From positions 20,044,806-20,108,805 of the forward strand of contig OX419337.1 of assembly GCA_948470475.1 (NCBI GenBank): a DNA stretch of 64,000 bases, read 5' to 3'. The position numbers and the translations under genes were made by a program. The notes below the pieces were generated by a model. The model was not told where the DNA came from. It did not search any database and was given only the letters and a program-made list of their open reading frames with translations. The number at the start of each line of letters is the position of its first letter. Position 1 is the first letter of the stretch. The DNA is from Galaxea fascicularis. Lineage: Eukaryota > Cnidaria > Anthozoa > Scleractinia > Euphylliidae. Shown here one piece after another: positions 40,547-50,320 of the stretch.

Positions 40547-41075
40547 ATGACGATGAGAAACTTTACCGCCGATCCCAGTCTCAAATCAGTCATAGAACAA
40601 AGAAGAACTAACCAACTAATGGTCCTCATAGTCCTAAACATTTTTGTTCCCGTCACCGCATTTCTGGAGAATGCTCTGATCCTAGCTGCCCTTCACAAGG
40701 AGTCTTCACTTCATCCGCCGTCTAAACTCTTGTTTCGGAACCTGGCGACAACAGATCTTGCTGTTGGTATTATTGTACAGCCTTTGTATGTTACTTATTT
40801 AATATCTGTGTTCAAGGAACAACGGCATATTTGTCGCTTCGCACTTCTTGTTTCTGATATCAGAGGCTATATTTTGTGTTCGGTGTCACTTTTAACACTG
40901 ACCGCAATAAGCGTGGACAGACTTCTCGCTCTGTTGTTAGGGCTCAGATACAGACAAGTTGTAACTTTAAAGCGAATCTATATAATATGCATCGTTTCTT
41001 GGTTTGTGTGTATTATCAATTCAACGATGCTGTTTTGGAATGAACAAATAACCTTACGGGGTGGACAAATTATTA
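40547..41075 (+). pseudogene. Class A GPCR copy 5, truncated after TM4
   Basis: The coding sequence matches the family from the ATG through TM4 and loop 2 (FWNEQITLRGGQIII) and then enters an unrelated GC-rich repeat. Ten N-terminal residues (HYCSTELAEG in copy-1-like proteins) are deleted. The TM1 motif LGN reads LEN, losing the conserved Gly. TM5 to TM7 are absent. It is clearly inactive. Confidence 0.87.
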
Positions 41076-41270
41076 TAGCGGAGTTCCGCGCGCGCCGAAG
41101 GCGCGCGCGCAGAGCACCATTGGTAAGAAAATATGGTAACCGATCCATCCGAGAAATTTGGGTTATGACGTTATCGTACGACCGACCGACCGTCCCACCG
41201 TCCGTCCGACCGTACGTACGTCCACCCCATCATGTAAGCCAAAGTCAAATGTGATACTCCAATTAACCCT
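41076..41270. repeat. GC-rich repeat that truncates GPCR copy 5
   Basis: It begins with a GC hairpin (GCGCGCGCC..GGCGCGCGC, 41089-41112) and contains runs of CCGACCGTCC/CGTCCGTCC (41180-41222). It looks like a dispersed coral repeat. Its right border is unclear, and receptor DNA does not resume. Confidence 0.6.
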
Positions 41271-41403
41271 TTCGTGTGCAAGCTCGTATATAAGCGCGCT
41301 TCCATATAAACTGATTTTGGAAAGATCATTTGCCCATACACGCAGTTCTCAACCCGCGTTTTTTGTCAAGAAAATTTTGAAGACAGTTTTAAAACAAAGT
41401 CAG

Positions 41404-41680
41404 TGTTGTCTATACGTTGGCGGAGTATCAGTGAGAAACAGCGGGAGAAAGAACAAGAAAGGGCACGAGTAAACAGGCAGAGTATTAGTGAGGAAGAGCA
41501 CAAACAAACCGGCTGAATTGTATTGTCGAGCAACGGGAGAAAGAACAAGAAAGGGTTCGAGTAAACAGGCTGAATCGTACTGACGAGCAACGGGAGAAAG
41601 AACAACAAAAAGCTCGAGAAAAGAGACGAAATTATAGTGAGGAACAGCGAAAAAAGGGAGCGTCTCTTGTCAAGCTGTAA
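41404..41680 (+). pseudogene. Decayed coding repeats, coiled-coil type
   Basis: Four imperfect ~55-65-base units contain GARMAACRGCGRGARAAAGAACA-like words. In the best frame they read as charged heptad-like repeats (ISEKQREKEQERARVNRQ, then SEEEHK). Stops separate them. Similar Arg/Glu repeats occur in N-terminal parts of several invertebrate mobile-element proteins. I cannot assign a family. Confidence 0.4.
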
Positions 41681-41820
41681 AAACATTACCAAGTGTCAGG
41701 GAGTTTCAGGTTTTCCTCGTGTTTGCCTGCAGAAGCTTGCATGAACAGAAAAGATCGTGTGGTCTGGCAAAGTTTGAGTAATTATGCGCCGTCTTCGGAC
41801 CTTGCTGTCTATTAAATTGT

Positions 41821-41873
41821 CATGTCATTTGGCAATTCAGCACATTTAATGTGCTGAATTGCCAAATGACATG
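41821..41873. repeat. Perfect palindrome, 25-bp arms
   Basis: CATGTCATTTGGCAATTCAG and its complement form 25-bp arms separated by TTA. The right arm is the start of the decayed gene fragment at 41859, so the left arm looks like a snap-back copy. Confidence 0.9.
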
Positions 41874-41979
41874 AAAATGTTGGCTATGCTGGGGGGTGAA
41901 CTTCCCAATGGTGCAGGATTTTCCTCAACTTTTGCAGATGTTTCAAAAGACAACTGCACTGACTTAAAGGGGATATTTT

Positions 41980-42272
41980 CAGGGTTGCCATGGTCAGGGA
42001 AAAGTCAGGGAAAAACATATTTTTTTTCAAGGTCAGTGAAAAGTCAGGGAATTTTACATTTGGGTAGCCATTTGGTTTTGGAAAGAGATTCTTTGTTAGT
42101 AAAGGTGTTTTCATTTCAGAAAATCCTTCACAGGAATTGATTTCTTTGGCTTCATTGCTGGCTTTATTGCCTTAGGATTTGCCTCTGATGGTCAGTGGAA
42201 ACTGGTATTTGGTCAGTGAAAAGTCAGTAAAAAGTCAGGGAATTTTTTCTATCCCAACGAGTGGCAACCCTG
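41980..42272. mobile_element. hAT-like MITE (293 bp)
   Basis: CAGGGTTGCCA and TGGCAACCCTG terminate the element, and GTCAGGGAAAAGTCAGGG-type words occur inside both ends. It interrupts the decayed gene between a LKGIF block and an IPAKF block that become contiguous without it. The CAGGG ends suggest hAT, but the expected 8-bp duplication is not clear (GATATTTT and ATCTTTAT). Confidence 0.68.
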
Positions 42273-42757
42273 ATCTTTATCCCAGCCAAATTTGTCACAG
42301 GGAAGTACCGGTACTACCCGGCCACTAAGGACACAGACCATGTGGAAGCCTTGGAAGTATGGAGAGAGGGTCAAAATTGCAAATGAGGTTGACAAATTTA
42401 AAAAAATCCTTGTCCGACAAACAAGTTAAGGAGAAACAATTTCGAAGCAAAGTCACAGAATTTATTGCACGTAAGAAGAGTCGTCAAGAATTTGTGCCTC
42501 TAATTGGGAAATTGATTGATATTGCCCATGTGGAGCCTTTACATATTAAGAATAATGCTTGGCAGTATTTCTTTAAAGGGGTTCTGAAAGAGGCAGTTGG
42601 AAAATCAAATCTTCCCGACAGCTGCAAAAATTGTTCAGACATTCCAAATGATAGCATTGTATCTAGAGTTGTAACTGCACTAACGTTTGAGGTAAAGGCC
42701 AAATGTTTGCCAAAAATGGTAAAGAAGCAGTACAATGAAACACAGGGTAAGGGTCAG

Positions 42758-42912
42758 TGTTATAACTGAGGACCTCTGAGCCGAAATAAAGAGTAAGCAA
42801 CGAATCTTATGAGACACACAACTGTGCTCCTTTAATCTCTTCTAGTGCGCAAGCGCACACACGCAACTCAACACATGACGCAACAAAACCAAACAAAAGC
42901 CACGGTATATTA
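42758..42912 (-). repeat. 3' LTR of Gypsy-3
   Basis: This 155-bp repeat is paired with 47309-47463. Its end has decayed to GTATATTA from the ATATAACA seen in the partner. Confidence 0.85.
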
Positions 42913-43229
42913 TTTCCCCCCTTAAAAGAAAAAGAAAAGAAAGTTTCTTGGTCCGTTACTGCCATCACTTTCACTCGTATTCTTTCAAATAGCTAGGAAG
43001 CCTATGAGTTGTCCTGGTAGGATAACGTTTTTCAGTGTTAACAGAATTTTCACATGAAGAATTCTGGTGAACTAACAAGGTGTCATCGGCACTGACAGAA
43101 TCAGAAATCTCGGGCAGTGAAATAGGTTGAGAAAACTTGGCAGTGTTAGTAATTGGCTTTGACACTGTTGGTAACTGGTTTGCCACTGAGGACCTTCCCG
43201 AGTAACAATCAAAGGGGGCTCATCCAGCG

Positions 43230-44369
43230 TTAATGTAGGAGGCATAGGAGCAAATGGAATAGTTGAATCAGGAACCATCTCTCAAGGCTGGTCCATATTA
43301 GAGGCACATCAAGTGGCACAGACCGGTGTTCAAACGCTGAAGGGTGACACGTTGGAGCAGCATCTTCAGGACGTCTCAACAGCTGGTTTACATGTCGTTT
43401 CCACAAGCTACCTACCACCTCGTCAATGTAATGACGAAAACCAAGGACCTCGCTAATTACTCCACGGACCCACTTCTCTCCCCTTCCATAATTACGAGCC
43501 AGAACAGGATCACCGGCATGGAACTGGCGAAGGCCTCTATGGGCGGTGCGACTTAGCATTGTACTGTATTGGCGAGCCTCAACGTGTTTTTCAACTGAAG
43601 GTTTCAGCAAATCCTGGCGGGTGCGGAGTTCCGGCCCATAAGAAGCATCGAAGGTGATTCACCTATTGTATAATGTGGCGTGTTTCGGTAAACCAACAAA
43701 TATTTGGCGATGACAGCAGGTACGTCAGCGTTCGTAACATGGGCTTGTTTAATAGCTGATTTCAAAATCTGCACAACACGTTCAGCTTGTCCGTTTGTGG
43801 ATGGCTTGTACGCTGCTGAAGTACGGCGCCAAATTCCATTGTTGGAACAAAATCGTTGAAATTCTGTAGCCGTAAATTGTGGCCCATTGTCGGACACGAT
43901 AATTTCTGGAAGACCGTGTCTGCTGAAGATGTCTCGCAATGCGGTAACATTTGTTCTAGCTGACGTATTAGTCATTTTGACTACCTCTGGGAATTTGCTG
44001 TAAGCACCTACAACAACAAGGTAAGTACATGCAGAGAGTGGCCCAGCAAAATCTACATGAATACGAGACCACGGTCTTGCTGGGTAGGTCCAAGGATGAA
44101 TCTGAACGGTAGGAGGATTTGATCTCAGACTGGCACGTGCTACATGAAGAAACATTTTTTTCAATATGAGAATCAATGTTGGGCCACCACACATAAGATC
44201 TTGCTAACGCTTTCATTCGAGATATTCCGGGTTGAGTGTCATGCAGTTCTTGCAACACGTTCTCTTGGAGTGAAGGAGGGACAATAACTCGAGCACCCCA
44301 TAATATGCAACCTTGCTGGGTACTTAATTCGTTTCTCTTAGTCTTAAATGGTACCAGGGTGGGATCCAC
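43230..44369 (-). pseudogene. Gypsy-3 integrase, fragmented
   Basis: Three overlapping frames carry the pieces. At 44369-44150 lie the HHCC zinc domain (HDTQPG .. CSTCQSE). At 44194-43604 lies the DDE core with HVDFAGP, VSDNGPQF and NGQAERVVQ all present. At 43610-43230 lies the C-terminal GDPVLARNYGRGEKW segment. Two frameshifts and a premature stop separate them. Confidence 0.82.
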
Positions 44370-44616
44370 TACACATGGCCAGCCACTAATGACAATTGTA
44401 CACTTGAGACAAAACTGGATCCACCTGAGACTCTTTCTTGATCACCTGACTGGTCACATTAGTCACAACTTCAGTGTCCAAGAAGTAGCATTCAACATTT
44501 TCACATCTGGGTGACCATGTCTGAGATAGAGGAAGACGAGACATGATGTCTGCACCTGCATGTGCTCCAGTACTGCGATACTCAATCCTGTAGTTGTATG
44601 AAGAAAGGATAAGTGA

Positions 44617-45919
44617 TCATCTTTGACGTCGTGCTGCTGCATGAGCAGGAACAGGTTTCTGAGGACCCAAGAGAGTCAGCAAAGGTCGATGGTCAGTTAA
44701 AATTGTAAAAGAACAGCCATACAGGTACTGTCGGAATCGCTTCAATCCAAAGTTGACGCTGAAGGCCTCCTTTTCTAGCTGAGAGTAATTTTGTTGAGCA
44801 TGGGTCAAGGTGCAAGAAGCAAAAGCCACAGGTCGAAATTGTCCATCAATTTGATGAGACAGAACTGCTCCAGCGCCATACGATGAAACATGAAAGAAAA
44901 AGCGACAATATATGGTCATAATGCACCAATGTTTGAGAGCAGAGGATGAGCTGCTTTGCTGCAACAAATGCATCTTCTTCCACTTTCGACCACCTCCATG
45001 GAGTATGTTTCCCAAGTAGCTGATGTAAAGGTGCTAGTACTGTAGAATGATGAGGCATGAACCGCGAATAGAACATTATAAGTCCCAGAAAAGACTTCAA
45101 GGCAGTTACATCCTTGGGTCTGGGGGCATCACGGATGGCTTTAAGTTTATCCTCAGTGGGGTGTAAGCCCTCTCCATCTATCACATGACCAAGGTAAACC
45201 ACTGACGATGGAAGAAATTTGCACTTTGTCTTGTTCAATCTGAATGCGGCACCAAGAAGTCGCTCCAAAACTAGGGATAGTGTGCAAAGGTGGTCCTCTT
45301 CATCTGTGCCAGCAACCAGGATATCAACCTTTGGAATATCAGACAACAGATTATCCATGATTCTTTGAAAGATGGCTGGATCGGAATGGATGCCATTTGG
45401 CAATCTCGTGAATGCAAACAAACCAATGTGAGTGTTAATTGTGAGATACCACTGTGATTCCTTTGCAGTTGGTATCTGGTGATAGGCTTGTTTTATATCT
45501 AAGACACTAAACACGGTGCATCCTCTTAAAGCTGAATGCATGTCCCCAATCTGAGGCATAGGGTAGGTTTCAACGCGAGAACTTGCATTGTATGTTACAC
45601 TAAAATCTCCACAAACACGGACATCATCACTGTCTTTCTTCCCAACGACTACAATAGGAGCTGCACTGCTCGCAGACGTCACCCGTTCAATCACACCATC
45701 CTTTTCCATCTTCAGCAAAGCATTCTCCACTTTTGACTGCAAAGCGTAAGGAACTGGTCTGGCTTTGTGAAATTTGGCCTCTTTACTTTCATTTAGCACA
45801 ACTGGATTCCCAGTGTAACATCCAAGTGGGGACTGAAATAATTCACTGTATTGTTCCAGGACTGATTCTAATGTCTGGGGGAACAGGGTTTGTAGAGGAA
45901 CAACATGGCAAGGGTCCAA
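44617..45919 (-). pseudogene. Gypsy-3 RT and RNase H, catalytic motif deleted
   Basis: The 357-codon frame (45919-44846) has the RT blocks FSVLDIKQAYHQIPT and LPNGIHSDPAIFQ. Where YxDD should stand it reads IPKVDILVAGTDEE, so part of the catalytic motif has been lost with the frame preserved. RNase H continues in another frame (45015-44617: GAGAVLSHQIDGQ, TDHRPLLTLL). Reverse transcription by this protein is not possible. Confidence 0.84.
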
Positions 45920-46331
45920 TGTGATTTAAACCAGGCAAATTTGTCCAATCCAGTTTGACATCAGAAAGCCAGTTTCGACCAAATAAGGCAGTAGTTCCCT
46001 CGCGTACAACCAGCAAAGAAAGTGTATGCTGTGATCCTTTGTACTCAACATTCACATACGCTTCTCCCAAGGGGCGCACAGTTTCACCAGTGTAGGTTGA
46101 AAGTACAACATTTGAGGGTTTCATTTCAACACTGGGGCAAACTTGTTTCACAAAAATAATTGGGGCTAGGGACAGTGCACACCCAGTGTCCAACTGCATA
46201 CTACAATCATTGTTTTCAATCTTCAGGGGCACACAAATTTCAGATCTTGACATAGCATTAACATCATAAACAACACACAACTCATCTTCATCAGATAACT
46301 GCTCCTGAGGGGACTCTTTTTCGAAACTCAT
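45843..46331 (-). pseudogene. Gypsy-3 protease region
   Basis: The 162-codon frame contains MQLDTGCALSLAP, an aspartic protease active-site motif with Cys where Ala or Ser is usual, and the ALFGRNWLSDVKLDW linker conserved in Gypsy-2. It overlaps the RT frame by 77 bases in another phase, evidence of a frameshift. Confidence 0.75.
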
Positions 46332-47169
46332 GGTATTTACTCCACCTTTCTTACAAACTCGAGCAATATGTCCTCGTAAGTTGCAGTTACGGCAAACAAC
46401 ATTCCTAAATTAGCATTTCGATCTTGCACGGTCAGAATTCCCACACGAAAAACAAGCATAAGACGTCGCTTGCTGAGACGTAGACGAAGCATGGCGAGGA
46501 GATGTCCGCGACGTAGACTTTGTGCGTGAATCTCCACGGGAAGGGGAAAGTATAGTGGGAAACTCCTTCGCAACTGAATTCACCGGTTGATACAATTATT
46601 GTTGTTGGACTTGTAAAGTCTCTTTAGCTGCAATTTCGTCGGCGACAGCCACTTGAAGGGCCTGTTGAAATGTCCGATCCTCACTCAAGAGTTTTTTCCG
46701 TGTAGCTGGATTGCGAATACCACCCACGAACTGTTCACGAAGCGAGCGGCTCAGGAACTCACCATAATTACAAGTCGAAGCCAGATATCTAAAGGGAGCG
46801 CTATGAACCGACACGCTTTCATTTTCTTCTTGACAGCATCGATAAAATCTATAAGATTCGGCAACCTCCAATCGTTTGGGCGTAAAATGTTGTCGCAGTA
46901 ATTCACATAACGCCTCAAAAGTTTTCTCTTTCGGATTCTCAGGACTGCACAAATCGCGAAGAGTGCCGTACGTCTTCTTACCAATAACGGAGATCATCAC
47001 GGCGACTTTTTTTCTTACTGGCTTCCCGAACAACAGCTGCAGTCGCTTCAGCAGGACACTGGCCAATATCATTGGCTACGAAGAACTGGTCAAGCCTTTC
47101 AAGGTACACAGTGAAAGCCTCAGAGGACGGGTCGAATTCTCCAACAGAACCAAGCAACGGTGAAGCCAT
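46332..47169 (-). pseudogene. Gypsy-3 gag, frameshift and stops
   Basis: The likely start is the Met of MASPLLGSVGEFDP at 47169. The frame shifts near 47010 in a run of A. It continues as a capsid region (KKTYGTLRDLCSPENPKEK, NYGEFLSRSLREQF) to an in-frame TAA at about 46596, then to zinc knuckles (CFSCGNSDRARSKC, stop, CRNCNLRGHIARVC). Confidence 0.8.
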
Positions 47170-47308
47170 GGCGGCAACCACAATCACGCCAGCGAGCGCG
47201 TGGGCGAAAGTACAAACGAACAAAACGAACTGAAAGAATTTCATCTGGTATAACAAATACGGCGAAACAGTAGTATATCACAAAAGTATCCCATCCTCGT
47301 CCCCAAAC

Positions 47309-47463
47309 TGTTATAACTGAGGACCTCCGAGCCGAAATAATGAGTAAGCAACGAATCTTATGAGACACACAACTGTACTCCTTTTATCTCTTCTAGTGCG
47401 CAAGCGCACACACCCAACTCAACACATGACGCAACAAAACCAAACAAAAGCCACGATATAACA
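47309..47463 (-). repeat. 5' LTR of Gypsy-3
   Basis: This is the 155-bp partner of 42758-42912. The primer-binding site lies immediately to the left on the map. Confidence 0.85.
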
Positions 47464-47605
47464 GTCAAGATCTCCAGTATAGATTTACTGGAAAATATTC
47501 CACAGACTACCTTGCCACAATTTTATGAGATTGATTAAATGGCTTAGTAGTGAAAATGATTCTCACCAACAAAGGAAAAACAGTTCTGATATTTGCATAC
47601 CTTGG

Positions 47606-48140
47606 TGTTACGAGTTCGTTGTGTTGATGAGTGAGAAGTGGGTTGTTTGTAGACTAAACAGAACGCAGGGTTGTCGGAACAGCAACAAGGTTATATATTC
47701 CAAATGAAAACTCCACACAAGGCTTCACAATAAGCTCACACTAGGCTTATAAAATTATACTCGACCTCCGTCACACTTCAATACTCACGGCCTCCGCCAA
47801 ATGTATAAACGACCTCGGTCACACTTCAATAAACACGGCCTCCGCCAAACGCTCTCAGCTCTCAAGTTACTTCTCTTTACTTTCTTGACTCTAAGACACT
47901 CTTCTTAAAAAAAATCTAAAGCTACACCGTTCGAATTATATACTCTACACAATAAAATTCTAGAACTTTCCCACTCAGCTAAATAAAGAAACATTACAAT
48001 AAGAAACTATTTACAGTTACATACGCAAACGGCTTAAAATAGAATTGCAGAATCACGATGATACGGTACTAATTAAATATGCAGAAGATTCTAGACACTT
48101 CCAGACAGTAACGCAAGTCACGCAATAATTTTTCGTAACA
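47606..48140. mobile_element. Solo LTR (535 bp)
   Basis: The sequence starts TGTTACGAG and ends TTCGTAACA, giving a TGTTACG/CGTAACA terminal inverted repeat. It is flanked by a perfect 5-bp duplication CTTGG (47601-47605 and 48141-48145). It has no internal region or second LTR, so it is what remains after LTR-LTR recombination. Inside, a ~55-bp unit is tandemly duplicated at 47762-47855 (CGACCTC, CACACTTCAATA, CACGGCCTCCGCCAAA). It interrupts the decayed gene, whose frame resumes directly after it. Confidence 0.88.
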
Positions 48141-48225
48141 CTTGGACTGAGACTAAGGGATTGTGTCTCACTCTTCAGTAGGTTTGATATTACTGTTGAA
48201 CAGCTTACAGAACTGAGCATTAGTG

Positions 48226-48300
48226 CTCGTGACTATTATCGGGTGAATGCATTGTTTCTCCCCGGGAGAAACAATGCATTCACCTAATAATAGTCACGAG
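48226..48300. repeat. Palindrome, 37-bp arms
   Basis: CTCGTGACTATTAT...TTTCTCCC and its complement form 37-bp arms with two mismatches and a one-base centre. The left arm is part of the decayed gene frame, and the right arm is an inverted copy of it. A TAGTCACGAGG direct repeat follows (48294-48314). Confidence 0.9.
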
Positions 48301-48744
48301 GTAGTCACGAGGTAGGCTACCTCTGTAAATCCTACTGTGTGGACAATTGGACACATCATTCCTTCCCGCACTAAAGAGGTACATGAGAAATTGGGCAAGG
48401 GCTTGGTATCGTAACAGTGGAAGGGAGGGAAGCAAAACACATTGCTTTGAAAAAACTAAGTGAAAATACATTTTATAAAAGGCGCTGGTATGAGATTTTA
48501 AAACATGAGTTTGTAATGTTAGTGTGGCTTCCTGAACAAGGGTTCAACCTTAGTACATACAAGCATACTGCTGTATACATCCCAGACAGGGTGTTTTCTG
48601 ACCCAAGGTTTTGTTACTGCAATCTGGTAAAAACTAACTGATGAAAAATGTACATTCTGTAGTGATCCAATCATGAAATTTATCCAACAGAGTGTTGAGC
48701 AGAGAAACGTTTTGCCGCAGCTGTTAGGTGAGACCAGGACATAG

Positions 48745-49194
48745 TTTAAAAAAAATCAGAAATATTTAATCACATGCAGGACTAGAAGTAGGCTTGCAAA
48801 GCATTAGGCCATATGTGGCTCAAATGTGTTGTGGGAAACATTTATTTATTTGGTTATTTAGAGTGGTTTCAATTTAGTGTCAAACTAATCAGCCAATATC
48901 AAATCATAGAGAAACCAAAGCCAAAGTTATTGATCGTTAAGGGCATCAGGGATGCATCAGGCATTTTGAGTACAATGAAAGTTGTTGATGTTGTTATTGT
49001 TGATTGCTTTGGACACTTAAACTGCTCTAATGAACATACATTTATTCATTTGTGATGACCCATAATGTTCACTTTCATAATTTTTTTAAAGAAATGGGCC
49101 AAAAGTGGTAACAGTTAACACATTAAATGCATTCTGTTGTGGGAAACATGTACACGGACATGCATAATTTATGTTTACTTAATTATAAACATAG
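48745..49194. other. No gene recognised
   Basis: AT-rich DNA. The open frame at 48813-49055 resembles nothing I know. A stretch near 49040-49075 (GATGACCCATAATGTTCAC) resembles 56521-56545 on the other side of the BEL element, so a small repeat may lie here. Confidence 0.4.
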
Positions 49195-49610
49195 TGTAAC
49201 CGCCGGACTTCTAATTCACGCAATAAAAAACACTTTTCACTATGTCGTGGAACTATCACTCACGAAGCGAAGAAGGTTTTAACTGAAAACATACAAACAA
49301 AGATAACTTACAAAATGTACAAACTATAAGGAAAACAAACCGATAAACCGATCGAAAATACGATACACTTACATTGTTGTGGCGCGTTTAGAGGAAACTC
49401 TAGAGGAAATTATCTGGCAGACTGCCGGTGACTTGAAGAGCGGAAAACTAAGAGCACTGCATCTCGTACAAGGTTCAAGTGTAAAACCACAGAAAATTAC
49501 ATTTTAAGTGTAGCTACAACATGCAAATATGGACCTAAAATTCCCGCGCAAACGGGCCCAGGGGAAATACTAATTGAGGCATTTGAACAAATAAGGTGTT
49601 AGATCCAACA
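49195..49610 (-). repeat. 3' LTR of BEL-2
   Basis: This 416-bp repeat is identical to 56088-56503 except one base. Confidence 0.93.
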
Positions 49611-49834
49611 TCCCGGCCCCTAAGTGTGAGATACTAATCGAATACACTTACGAAGAATGCCTGTTAGGATCTACACGCAATACACCTGACGGACATGCTA
49701 GGTACAATCTCGAAAACTAAGTTGAGCATACATGCGCGGAAAAGGAAAACATAAAACAAATCTTAATTGCACGAGGCGAATTACGCATCCTAAAACGATT
49801 GCCTGGCTATAAAAAGAGGATCATGCGATAGTCT

Positions 49835-50320
49835 CTAGATCTTAGTGTCTCTCATCCTGTTCGTGTCCTCTTGCTCTACTAGCAGGCATAGTTTGTCCAC
49901 AGGTCTCTCGTACACAGCTGATTTGGTCCGGACCTTTGCTCGCCGAACGAAACCTTTCTTGTCGGGGAAGACTTCCACTATCCTTCCCAATGGCCACGAA
50001 CTGCGATGCGAGGTCTCACTAGCAACCAACACCACGTCACCAACCGCCAAATTCCTCTGAGGGTGTACCCATTTTTGCCTGAGCTGCAAAAGAGGGAGAT
50101 ACTCTTTGCTCCACCTCTTCCAGAAAATGTCGGCTAGGTATTGCACTTGCCTCCAACGACGACGCGACAGCAAATCTTCTTTCCTGAACAAGCCAGGGGG
50201 TAAAGGAACTTCGGATCTGAGCAACAACAAGTGGTTTGGCGTCAAAGTCTCTAAGTCGTTCGGATCACTTGACACAACTGTGATGGGCCGACTGTTCATT
50301 ATACTTTCTACTTCACACAT
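49835..50320 (-). CDS. BEL-2 integrase C-terminal domain
   Basis: This 161-codon frame begins [12 protein letters not shown], a block conserved in BEL integrases just after the catalytic Glu region. It continues with [24 protein letters not shown] and GDVVLVASE (the DUF5641-type tail), ending with [15 protein letters not shown]. It is out of phase with the pol frame, which ends at the adjacent base. A ~5-base insertion (CACGT/GTCAC near 50350) explains the break. No separate gene is implied. Confidence 0.85.
   Translation of the reverse strand: MCEVESIMNSRPITVVSSDPNDLETLTPNHLLLLRSEVPLPPGLFRKEDLLSRRRWRQVQYLADIFWKRWSKEYLPLLQLRQKWVHPQRNLAVGDVVLVASETSHRSSWPLGRIVEVFPDKKGFVRRAKVRTKSAVYERPVDKLCLLVEQEDTNRMRDTKI

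Larger units (their letters stand above)
42758..47463 (-). mobile_element. Ty3/Gypsy LTR retrotransposon, old copy (Gypsy-3)
   Basis: LTRs of 155 bp (42758-42912 and 47309-47463) start TGTTATAAC and end near TATAACA, with about 8 differences (~5%). Flanking GTCAG and GTCAA are probably a 5-bp duplication with one change. The minus strand next to the 5' LTR reads TTTGGGGACGAGGATGGG, one mismatch from the tRNA-Ser-type primer site. All coding regions carry stops or shifts. It is inserted in the decayed gene, whose frame continues from GKGQ before to DLQYRF after. Confidence 0.88.
41859..48744 (+). pseudogene. Decayed gene of unrecognised multi-copy family, split by insertions
   Basis: Collinear coding pieces lie at 41859-41979, 42273-42757, 47464-47605, 48141-48262 and 48305-48744. 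They are separated by a MITE, a Gypsy element, a solo LTR and a palindrome, with additional frameshifts in A-runs (near 42400 and 47575) and near 48640. Readable blocks include PNGAGFSSTFADVSKDNC, KFVTGKYRYYPATKDTDHVE, GKLIDIAHVEPLHIKNNAW, CVSLFSRFDITVEQLTELS and EGREAKHIALKKLSENTFY, and the end has Cys-x2-Cys (CTFC). I have the impression of similar multi-copy cnidarian proteins, perhaps transposon-related, but cannot name a domain. Nothing here can be translated as a whole. Confidence 0.65.

Noticed and set aside
41089..41112. GC hairpin as a transcription terminator
   Set aside because: It is part of a dispersed GC-rich repeat in a eukaryotic genome; intrinsic terminators are not expected here.
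41158..41692. Open frames on both strands through CGTCCGTCC and GAGAAAGAACAAGAA tracts
   Set aside because: Low-complexity repeats produce long frames in several phases; only the coiled-coil-like relic is listed.
41972..42280. 8-bp duplication for the CAGGG-ended MITE
   Set aside because: GATATTTT and ATCTTTAT match poorly; the element is supported by its inverted ends and by gene continuity, not by a TSD.
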